Shown here one piece after another: positions 1 to 8,110 of a stretch of DNA of 64,000 bases; position 1 is the first letter of the stretch; each line of letters begins with the position of its first letter. A program made the translations under genes and the position numbers. The DNA comes from Todiramphus chloris collaris (taxonomy: Eukaryota; Chordata; Aves; Coraciiformes; Alcedinidae). The notes under the pieces were generated by a model, which did no database searches, was not told the origin of the DNA, and was given only the letters and a program-made list of their open reading frames with translations. The DNA lies in the NCBI GenBank assembly GCA_025345505.1, contig JANVCC010000076.1, forward strand, positions 12,416,057-12,480,056. Reading direction: 5' to 3'.

Positions 1-46
1 CTTCTCTTCTCTTCTCTTCTCTTCTCTTCTCTTCTCTTCTCTTCTC
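1..46. repeat. (CTTCT)n pentanucleotide microsatellite
   Basis: The window opens inside a run of CTTCT repeats, about nine copies, followed by a degenerate pyrimidine-rich tail to about position 70. The left edge is cut by the window. The same pentamer, on the opposite strand, recurs at 4071-4170. Confidence 0.95.
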
Positions 47-2500
47 TCATCTCTTTTTTCTTTTCTTTTCCTGCAGAGTGAGCATGAAAAAGGAAAAGTA
101 TGTCTCTTCCTGATTCCTCTGTTTTGTGTTAGTGTCTTTGAAACAGTGACTGCAAACACAAGGTATAAAAGAAAGGCAAACTCCTTGTACCCACCAAATC
201 CTATAAGCAACTTTTATAAACTCATAAGGGACAGATGACTTTCATTATAGGCCATGGTCTGAGGGTCATGTATGCTAAATACTGATTTAAAAAAGAGAAA
301 TATGACAAAAATATATTTAAAAAGTACACAAAGTAGGGGCATTAAGTCAAATTGCAATGTTTGCAAAAAAAGTATGATACTGAAAGTATTATTCTATCTC
401 TAAGAATCAGAAGAAATAGGAGGTCTTTTCAGACCACTTTCTGATAGTTAGAGGGTTGGAAACAGTAGAAAGGAGCTCCAAATGGCATGAGTGTTGCCAG
501 TCTTCTTTCAGGGTCCAGACAATCTAACTGTGGGCTGGGATCCTGCAGACTCACTGATGAACTCTTGTATAGGACTTCTTTGACAGATCAGGGTTCTTGG
601 ATTCAATAGCTCTGACCCTCCTGACCACTGGAGCAGATGGTCCTCTCCAAAGAAGTTAAAATGGTTTGCGTAAACTCAGAGGACACCAATCAACAAATCA
701 ACTGGAAGAAAAAGGCAGTCTTAATTCTGGTGAATAACCCATAAAATCCCAGCTCATACCAGTGAAATGTGTGATGACAGCAGACTGTCATCAAATAAAT
801 CACTGAGGCCAAAAGCTAAACTGGGAAAGGCAAGTGACAGTTCAGATCTATCAGAATGTGGTTACAGAAGTCAAAGTGACAGAAGGGGAAGGAATATTTT
901 TTAATTCCATGTTGGAAATATATAAATGACAACAACCTTAAAGTCATGCCATGGGTGGGATAAACAGAAAGTGGAAGGCAACTGGCCAACACTGCTCAAT
1001 GTCAGAACCAGGATCAGACTGGGCTTGCCAACTCTCAGCTCACATCCTTCCCCCAGGCATCTCTACACATACTACTTCAGCTAGGAGGAACCATACAAGA
1101 GGAAAATGCTTTGTTTGGTGAGGAACTGGGTGGCAGGACTGATGCTGAGCCACACAGCATGGCAGGTTGCATGGATGCAACAGAGTCATGCAAATATATC
1201 AATTTGGTGGTGTGGAGAGGTTGTCCTTCATCCCACACAGTTATTAACCCCATTCTCGCCCTAGGCAACTGATGGCTTCTTCTCACCTACTCCTGAGAAA
1301 CTTGCCATCCTCTTAGATTTTATCCCAGGGGTAAAACCTGAACTAAGTCAAAACAACGTCAGTAAAAATGACAGGACATCAACTGATCATGCTATAGAGA
1401 CTCTGATCCAGGGAAGGGGGATCAGCAACAGCCCTGATAGAGACCTGGGCACCAAAACTGGAGAAGTGTTGAGGCAGAATAAACTGCCTTTAAGATCTGT
1501 TTTAATGGTGCAATTTATTTTAAAATAAAGCATTTGAATGTGCTATTCAGAAATGTTCCCATTTCAGAAATATGCACCTATTCAGGTGAACTTTTGGCCT
1601 CTCACTTGTAGATAAAAATAAAAAACAGGATACACTTCATATTTCACTTCTTAATATATCAACTGGAGAGATATATAGATATAGGTGTAGATATAGATAT
1701 ATTTTAGCTCTGAATGTATTTTTTTCTGAATGGTTTATTTACAAATATAATTTGATTTGCTAGTGTACCCCTCAAATGCATTCATAAGATTTTCTAAGCG
1801 AGTCCTTTCAGACAGCATCGCAAACTCTGTGCCATTGTTGATCTGTGAGGTGAGTTTGCTAATGCGGATCACGGGGGTAATTATTAACAGATTTAGAAAC
1901 AGAAAATGCAAGTAAAATACAATTAATTAACTTCTGCTGCAAGTTTTAACACATTTTTTTCAGATAATGGCACTAGATATTTTAGATTCACTATTAAGTA
2001 TTTATGAATAAAAAAGGGGTATTCAGAAATAATGGTTGTACAGTGTAATAATAGTAAATGAAATTTTTATTCTCAGTAGTATTTGAAATACTTGTTAATA
2101 CATATGCTCTGGAGTAACATAGCTGTTCTTGGTCATTGATAGTCCCCTTTCTAACATGTCCTGATTGAAAATCTATTCATAACTTTGTGGTAAGCTGAGT
2201 TATGCAGCATTCATCAATAAACTAGACTCTTCTGAGTTGCTATGGACTTTGATCTATCTCACAAAACAATTTCATCAGAAAGCAGACTGAAAACTTTTGG
2301 AAACAAGCCACATTTTATGGAGAAAGAGCTCCAACACTTCTCTAAAGAAAGAGCATAAACTACTGGCATGCAATTCAGGAACAACTGAATCAGGTTTGAT
2401 CAGAATAATCTTCCAACCATCATGAAGTTTACTTTGGTTTTGTTTTTTTTTTATGGCTAAGAGTAGAGCACAGATAACAAGTTCAGATTTTTTGTAATAA
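47..2500. other. Intergenic DNA downstream of FGG
   Basis: AT-rich DNA with no gene I can establish. It holds an AT microsatellite (1668-1703) and one short, relatively CpG-rich open island (about 1735-1890) that is treated as a finding. In mammals the fibrinogen alpha and beta genes lie on this side of FGG; neither reaches the window. Confidence 0.6.
1668..1703. repeat. AT-rich simple repeat (ATATAG-like)
   Basis: Short imperfect run of ATATAGAT and TATAGATA units in intergenic DNA. No further structure seen. Confidence 0.7.
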
Positions 2501-2507
2501 TCAAAAA

Positions 2508-2565
2508 TTTATTGAGAATTTGTACACAAAAAAAAAAAAAAAAAAAAAAAAGAAAGCATTTTAAT
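2508..2565 (-). terminator. Probable FGG polyadenylation region
   Basis: Read on the minus strand, ATTAAA occurs at 2565-2560 and AATAAA at 2513-2508, about 300-360 nt after the FGG stop codon. A 20-plus-base T run on the minus strand (A run at about 2528-2551 on the plus strand) lies between them, as expected for a U-rich downstream element. I saw no closer canonical hexamer. Which signal is used cannot be decided from sequence. Confidence 0.55.
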
Positions 2566-2866
2566 GTTCTTCAAAGAAAGGAGGACATAAGGCTATAGTC
2601 ACATGTTGATAGTGTTCATACATAGTTAGAAATTAAAAATGTATCAGTTAAAAGACATGAAAGCTAGGGCTTATTTCTGATCACAAGACTATCCATTTAT
2701 CTATCTGTTAAAAGAAACAGTCATATGGAAGGTATATTAAAATCAAAATACAAATATTTCTATGACAAAAGGGTAAACAAAGCCAACTTCTCTAAGATGC
2801 AGTTGGTTTAACCCTTCAGCTGTCCATGCTCAGTGTTTGAAATCATAACTGTGTTCTGTTGTCATT

Positions 2867-3066
2867 TTAAGTATCTCCTCGGCCCTGTGGTCGAACCTGT
2901 TTGGTGCTGCCTAAGTTGTGTTGCTGTCCATCTACTGACAGTCTGTTGAATGGGATGATTTTCATTGCAGTTTTCTTCATAGAGTACCACCGGTCACGCC
3001 AGGTTGCCCAGATAATGCCATTGTCATATCCAGCAGGACCAGCATCTTTTGATGTGTACACACCAC
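2867..3066 (-). CDS. FGG: FGG exon 9: C-terminal segment ending in RGDT
   Basis: 200 nt from phase 1 to the TAA at 2869-2867. It carries D364 ([11 protein letters not shown]), the leukocyte-integrin segment [16 protein letters not shown], and the cross-linking site [10 protein letters not shown] (Q398, Q399, K406). After KQ, reading continues through a donor-like CAG-GTTCGA into VRPQGRGDT and stops. Human pre-mRNA either splices at this point (to AGDV) or reads through to the longer gamma-prime tail, which also starts VRP. Confidence 0.93.
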
Positions 3067-6000
3067 CTAAACAATATCAGTTGGAGCAAACAAGTTAGAT
3101 GCATTGTAAAATAGTTAATGTGCCCATATATTTTTCTAGTACTAATACCTCTGTGGCATCTCTGGGCATGCTAACAGGCCCTGTTCACTGCCCTTCTCCC
3201 CCTAATTTGCTGCTCTCAGGACTGAATCTCCTGCTTTGGGCTGGAGGTCAGCCATAAGTTCCTACTTCTGGCGTTAACAGTGCAAAGAATGGGCTATGCC
3301 AGCTTTGGGAAATCCAGATGACAAAACATACTCAGTGAAAGTGACCCCCTTGTCACTGACTGAAATGTGGTGCCCTGGGTTATAGGTATTTAGAAGATAC
3401 TTTACCTGTATAATATTTGCCATTGAGGTGGGCAGCATGACATCTATTCATCCACCATCCAGATCCGTCTTGCTCAGCACAGTTGCCAGCAAAGTTATCG
3501 TTGTCGTTATCGTAGGTACTGAACCGCATGCCATTGTGGTAGGTAAAGGATTTGTCACTTGCATCATCTCCAAAATGAAAGCCATCAAAGGCATCCCCAG
3601 CTTCACCACCGATGAAGTAGGCATAAGTCAGTCGATACTTGTCTTCTTCACTTCCCACTTTGAACACAGCATAGTCAGCAGTGCTGTTAACAAAGGAGAA
3701 TGGTGAATATGAGCATGCTGCATTCCCTGCACGTGCACTAATGAAGGACACATAGGTGTTAGAACTGCAGAAAATGCATTTATGGCACCCCAGCATTTGA
3801 AAATGAATTAGTTTTGCATAATTCTGTAATCCAACCCACTTCTGTGCTCCAGTATCAGACATATTTTCTGACTACTAGTCTTCAGTTATGTATGAAAGAT
3901 CTACATTATACAAACACACATATATACATATATATAGATCTCCCAGGCTAAGGCTTACTTAGGTCATGAGCTCATGAGGAAATTTTTGATGGGAGGAGGA
4001 AGGACATGCCTCAAGAAATAACAGGGATAGTAACCCCTTCTGTAGAATGGAATACAGAGAAAGAGGGAGAAGAGAAGAGAAGAGAAGAGAAGAGAAGAGA
4101 AGAGAAGAGAAGAGAAGAGAAGAGAAGAGAAGAGAAGAGAAGAGAAGAGAAGAGAAGAGAAGAGAAGAGAAAAGGGGGAAAAAAGATCAAAAAAAGGGGG
4201 AAAAAAAGGAGAAAAAGAAAAGAAAAAAAAAGGAAAAAACATAAAGCAAAAACCCCACAACTTTGGTTGGAAGGGACCTAAACCAATCTAGTCCATAAGA
4301 TGTATAAGATGTGAAGAAACTTAGAGAAGAAACAGATTCCTTCGGCCAAATAAACTGGGGCTGCTGACACATGGTTTTCCAACATACATGTGTGCCTGCC
4401 AACAAGCCAAACGTGGTGACTGCTGTCACAGCTGTGAGTTCAGAAGCCAAAGCAGTGTCCTGTGCATGTTAGGAGGTCATTTTTTTCATAGCGATGTATA
4501 AACTGATGCAGCTGTGGGATCTCTAAATTTTAAGCTGTCATTTTCAGAAGCATCACAAGTAAATACCCTTTTTTGCCACTCCAGTCCTCCAGTTCTATCC
4601 GTAAGGTGTATGGCAGAGCAGACTGTGTAGTTATTAAATGAATCTTTTCATTGCCCAGCCAGAACTCAGTGGTGTCATCTGGAGACAGATGTCCAAATCC
4701 TTCCTTGTACTGAACCCAATTTCTCTTGAAGTCCTCACTCCCATCTAGTCTCTGGGAAAATCAAATCAAATCAAATCAAATCAAATCACAAAACAAATAT
4801 AAACCATGATAAAAAAAATGTATCTTATGTAGGTAAATAAAACGAGCACGGATGCAATAAGTTTGCTCATGGTAATAATATGTAAGCAACATACCCTCTG
4901 TAACACTGTCCAGCCATTGCCATATGAGTCAATCTCACAGTAGACTAGGAATGACTGCTTGGCTTTTTGAGGCTTGATAAAGTAGAGGCCACTTTTCCTG
5001 GCACCTTTATTTGCAACGTCTTGACAATCTGAAGTAAAGATATTCAAATGATAATTATTAATCTTGCTTTAGGTCTACACTCACATTTAGTTCAAACAAT
5101 AATTATTAATCTTGCTTTAGGTCTACACTCACATTTAGTCGATATTGTAACTTTCTTAGTGCAAGAAATTCAATTCATCTAAATGTCTTTGTTGCAAAGT
5201 TAGGTTTTTAGTCCACACACTTTCATGTCATTGCCATAAAAAGCCCTACTGAAGGTCACAAGACTTGTGTAAGATGAGGAGGAATTGAGTTTCACATAGA
5301 GTTTAAGCAACTTAAATGTAAAATACAGTCACTGCATTTATTTCTACATCAACAAAAAAAGGCACTTTTGGAGCTAACGGAATAATTACAGTTTTTTCAG
5401 GTGACTCAGTAGAAATTTGATAATGAGTTTCTTCTGTTTGTTCTATGTCCGTGTCTCTACTCGTGTCCCTCATGTTATCATATGTTTGTCATATGTTTTG
5501 GGATAATCATAATTTGGACAAAAAGGCCAAAGAAGCATCTGACTACCTTGTTCGCAGAGCATCTACCTAGCACTGTTTTTGATCCAAGCACTGGTTTCAT
5601 AACTTGCAATCTAATATATCTTTGCAGAAATCTATGGCCCATAAGATTACAAATAACTCCTTGCTGTGATACTTGTAACTGAATTAACTCTCCCCCATAG
5701 AAGAAACATTTTCCATACCTCTTCCAGTTATCTCCTGTATTTCAACTGTGTCTTTGCATGGCTCCTGACATACTGACTCAAGCTGGGCAACCTTCTCTTT
5801 CAGCTGCATGATCCTGTTGCTGTTCAGTATGTGTGTATCTGTCAACTGTCTGGACAGGGAGACAGAAAAATGGCTTGTTGTTTGAGCTGTTTCTGAATAT
5901 ATAATACACATTTCCCTGCACACATACCTCACCTACATAGCATGCTGCTACATACCCCCATGTAAAAGGACGTGCTTCTATTAGCACTGATATTTAAAGC

Positions 6001-7832
6001 TGAGGAAACTAGACAAAAATGGGAAAGAGGTGCATAATCTTATACAAATCTTGACTTGACTCTAATCAGCAAAACTCAAACTAGTAACTTATGTATGAAT
6101 ATAACTCTATGGAAAGTTGTACTTTGTTCTTCTGAAGTAAATGATAAATTGTTCCTCTTTAATTACAGGCACAGATGTGAAACATAAATGCTATAAATAA
6201 ACTGATGAAAGCATCAGAATGCCTAAATCATCCTTGACACACGTTAGAGAAGTGGAGATTTTTCTACATTGAGGTCAAAAAACATTTCCTTAAGATTTAG
6301 AAAAGTTAATGATGTTTTCAATTTTATTTTCAATGTCAATTTACAAAAGGCTACCACTGAGTTTATAGTTCCTTACGATTCAGTGTAACTGAGATGATTT
6401 TTATGGAGATATGCGGCAAAATTAGCCAGAGCCAATTTTTGTACAAATTTTCCACACAACATACATTACAGCACAACTGCATATTAAAATCTCCAAAGGT
6501 CAGGAAAAAAAATTTAGGAGTAGGCAGCACAGCAAAAGAAACATGACTAAAAATATTGCCGTGCTTCCTGACATTCTTGTCTTGCACTTCTTGCACAATT
6601 AATGGCTTATGCAGATGATCAGAAAATGCAATATGACATCCTCATGATCTTTCTGTGCCTTGCTAGGTAGCTCTAACAACAGTGTGGGCACAATGGTCCA
6701 CACGAGCACAAAAAAACTTAGCTGCACTTGATAAACGAATAAAAAAAAAAATTATTTGGATTGTCGAGTGATATAAAAGGTGGAAGATACCTACTGTATA
6801 GTACTTTCATGAGACAAAATTGTGTTTTCGTATCTGATAATTTCTTCAATGATTTTCCTGGACTTTTTAGTGAAATCATCAATTGAATCTGTAAAACAAA
6901 GGTAAAAAATTATTGCAATTAAGCAACTTCAAACCCAAGAAAACTACATAAACTATATTTTTTTCAATTGTGTAGTTAATTTTATATTCTCACTTGGTAG
7001 TGTCTGCTTCTCTGCAGGATAGAGGCTTTGGATATGTTCAATCACATGTTCTGTTGTTCCTGTGGAGTTAGCAATTTGACGCAAAATTCTCTCCATTTCC
7101 TGCAGTTCAGTATCCACAGTGATATGGTATTTATTAAAGAAATCTGCAATGCCACAGGTTGTTGGGCAGTAGCTACCCTAAAGAGGAAAGAATAATAATT
7201 GGGAATGTTTTAAGAGGAAAACAAAAAAAAAAAAGGAGAGCAGAGTATTTGGGCAGGGGGGCTTCCAGGCACTGCTTACACAAATGACTGTGGAAAAAAA
7301 GGTCAGGCATTTGCCACTTGGTCAGCTTTATTTGAATTTACAGAGGCAGTTTACTGTGTGTACATTCACACAGATAGCAAGAAAACGGTGCATGCTGTTC
7401 CTGGCAGCATCTCCTGGGTATATACTTTTGTCAACAGCGCAGCCTCCCCTACATCTTTACCAAGCGCATGCCTCTATTAATAGATAACAGTTTAAGCACA
7501 GCGCATTTAATTAGCATGAAAAGTCATAACGAGAATCAAATAAAGCTACAAGTAGTTAATGATCAGCATAGGAAAGCTTTAAAGAGTCTTCTTAAGAGCA
7601 CTGGAAATGACTCAGGTACTTACAAATCGTTCGTCTAAGATGCAGCAGTTTTCTCTGGTAGCAATGTACTGAAGAGAAGAAAGAAGACCATTTTTCAGTG
7701 AATTTTCTCCGGCAGCGCTCTCTGCACCACTGTGTTTTCTAACGCTGCCCCTTCACTTACCGCCATGCTGGTAGACAAGAACAGGGAGAGGAGAGGCCCC
7801 AGGGGAGCCCAGCTGCCTGAGCTCAGCACCAT
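2867..7832 (-). CDS. FGG: Fibrinogen gamma chain, nine coding exons
   Basis: FGG encodes the gamma subunit of the secreted (alpha-beta-gamma)2 plasma clotting protein made in liver. Coding exons in transcript order are 7832-7761, 7668-7624, 7177-6994, 6888-6795, 5849-5719, 5028-4895, 4751-4567, 3683-3406 and 3066-2867. All introns are GT-AG, and internal exon sizes (45, 184, 94, 131, 134, 185, 278 nt) match human FGG as I know it. The 1323-nt frame gives 440 residues: a 24-residue signal peptide plus a 416-residue mature chain. Conserved, in mature human numbering: Cys8/Cys9, Cys19/Cys23, N-glycosylation site Asn52, Cys135/Cys139, the calcium loop (D318, D320, F322, G324), polymerisation pocket (Q329, D330, H340, D364) and factor XIIIa sites Q398/Q399 and K406. 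The chain then ends VRPQGRGDT, unlike human AGDV. The gene looks intact and functional. It lies head to head with the AtuA-like gene, about 8.5 kb away. Confidence 0.97.
3406..3683 (-). CDS. FGG: FGG exon 8: calcium site and polymerisation pocket
   Basis: 278 nt, phase 2 to 1. Contains [20 protein letters not shown], the calcium loop [11 protein letters not shown] (D318, D320, F322, G324 kept; K321 to N and E323 to A versus human), and [13 protein letters not shown] with Q329, D330 and H340, which receive the alpha-chain knob during fibrin assembly. Confidence 0.97.
4071..4170. repeat. (AGAGA)20 microsatellite in FGG intron 7
   Basis: Exactly 100 bases of AGAGA repeated about 20 times, inside an uninterrupted purine run from about 4056 to 4186. 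A second purine run follows at 4189-4239. On the FGG sense strand this is a long polypyrimidine tract. Confidence 0.97.
4248..4300 (-). mobile_element. Possible CR1 3'-end remnant
   Basis: The text TTTGGTTGGAAGGGACCTA followed by AACCAATCTAGTCC resembles the reverse complement of the avian CR1 3' end, where GGTTGGAAGGGACC is followed by an AAGATCATCTAGTCC-like stretch. It is short and abuts a purine tract, so it may be an old 5'-truncated insertion. Confidence 0.35.
4567..4751 (-). CDS. FGG: FGG exon 7: fibrinogen C domain, central part
   Basis: 185 nt, phase 0 to 2. Includes [17 protein letters not shown] and [14 protein letters not shown], the hallmark core of fibrinogen-related domains. 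A TTTGA microsatellite lies about 10 bases upstream of its TTCCCAG acceptor. The exon ends KKG where human has RTS. Confidence 0.95.
4761..4788. repeat. (TCAAA)n microsatellite next to FGG exon 7
   Basis: Five copies of TCAAA plus TCA. On the FGG sense strand it reads as repeated TTTGA, ending about 10 bases before the exon 7 acceptor, so it occupies the usual polypyrimidine-tract and branch-site region. Confidence 0.95.
4895..5028 (-). CDS. FGG: FGG exon 6: start of the fibrinogen C domain
   Basis: 134 nt, phase 1 to 0. Encodes the beginning of the globular gamma nodule ([18 protein letters not shown], then [17 protein letters not shown]). Cys153 and Cys182 form the first intradomain disulfide. 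Confidence 0.96.
5051..5139. repeat. 48-bp tandem duplication in FGG intron 5
   Basis: ATAATTATTAATCTTGC and the following text through CACATTTAGT occur at 5051 and again at 5099, nearly identical over about 41 bases, with a period of 48. The near-identity suggests a recent local duplication. Confidence 0.92.
5719..5849 (-). CDS. FGG: FGG exon 5: distal coiled coil and second disulfide ring
   Basis: 131 nt, phase 2 to 1. Contains LKEKVAQLE and [11 protein letters not shown] (Cys135, Cys139), which close the coiled coil before the globular domain. The acceptor CCAG at 5850-5851 is chosen over a CAG a few bases downstream because it alone keeps the frame and the human residue count. Confidence 0.94.
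5850..6794 (-). other. FGG intron 4
   Basis: Largest FGG intron, about 945 bp, AT-rich. I saw no additional exon, repeat element or RNA gene in it. Confidence 0.85.
6795..6888 (-). CDS. FGG: FGG exon 4: coiled-coil segment
   Basis: 94 nt, phase 1 to 2. Encodes the charged helical stretch beginning [17 protein letters not shown]. The donor is GTAGGT directly after ATACA; a second GT four bases downstream (GTATCT) would break the phase with exon 5 and is not chosen. Confidence 0.93.
6994..7177 (-). CDS. FGG: FGG exon 3: disulfide ring and start of coiled coil
   Basis: 184 nt, ending in phase 1. It contains YCPTTC (Cys19, Cys23 of the N-terminal disulfide ring) followed by heptad-like coiled-coil sequence. 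The sequon NST falls at mature Asn52, the same position as the human gamma-chain N-glycan (there N-K-T). Confidence 0.95.
7624..7668 (-). CDS. FGG: FGG exon 2: mature N-terminus
   Basis: Forty-five nucleotides in phase 0 encode [15 protein letters not shown], nearly identical to the human mature N-terminus. The Cys8-Cys9 pair forms the antiparallel gamma-gamma disulfides that join the two half-molecules. Flanked by a TTCAG acceptor and GTAAGT donor. Confidence 0.95.
7761..7832 (-). CDS. FGG: FGG exon 1: start codon and signal peptide
   Basis: The ATG at 7832-7830 (context GCGCG before ATG) opens 24 codons ending in phase 0 at a GTAAGT donor. The peptide has a hydrophobic core ([12 protein letters not shown]) and ends SMA, a good signal-peptidase site directly before the mature Tyr1. 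The human counterpart is 26 codons. Confidence 0.92.
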
Positions 7833-7844
7833 CGCGCTGTCCCG

Positions 7845-8110
7845 GGCACTGCTGCTCGCTCGCTGAAGTTGTGCGGTCGGCGGCCGAAAATGTTCAACCC
7901 AGCACGGGGTGGCAGTGGTTTAAGGGAGAAGGCTGGAGCTGGGGGCGGGCGCTGGGAGGTGGTGGGAAGAGGTGGGGTAGGGATTTGAGGTGGATTCCCA
8001 GAATTTGCACGCAACTCTTACTCCTCCCATTTTCAGAACTTGCTTCCCACTTCCCTGCTTGATCTCTGCTCCAGCCAGGAGAGGCAGGACAGTGAGACAA
8101 GGCATGGAGA
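7845..8110 (-). promoter_or_regulatory. FGG: FGG proximal promoter region
   Basis: This is the 280 bp upstream of the FGG start codon. I see no clear TATA box. A perfect TTC-N3-GAA palindrome (TTCTGGGAA on the FGG strand) at 8003-7995 contains CTGGGA, the type II IL-6 response motif known from mammalian fibrinogen promoters. Next to it is a C/EBP-like TTGCGTGCAA. A G-rich, G-quadruplex-capable segment lies at 7941-7966 on the opposite strand. The arrangement fits an acute-phase liver gene; the transcription start is not determined. Confidence 0.6.
7995..8003 (-). promoter_or_regulatory. Candidate STAT3 / IL-6 response element
   Basis: TTCTGGGAA on the minus strand, about 165 bp upstream of the FGG ATG. 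It matches the STAT consensus TTCNNNGAA and contains CTGGGA, the hexamer implicated in IL-6 induction of mammalian fibrinogen genes. Binding here is inferred. Confidence 0.55.

Noticed and set aside
3964-4281. Frames encoding (FSSLL)n or (EEKRR)n
   Set aside because: They are translations of the AGAGA microsatellite in FGG intron 7.
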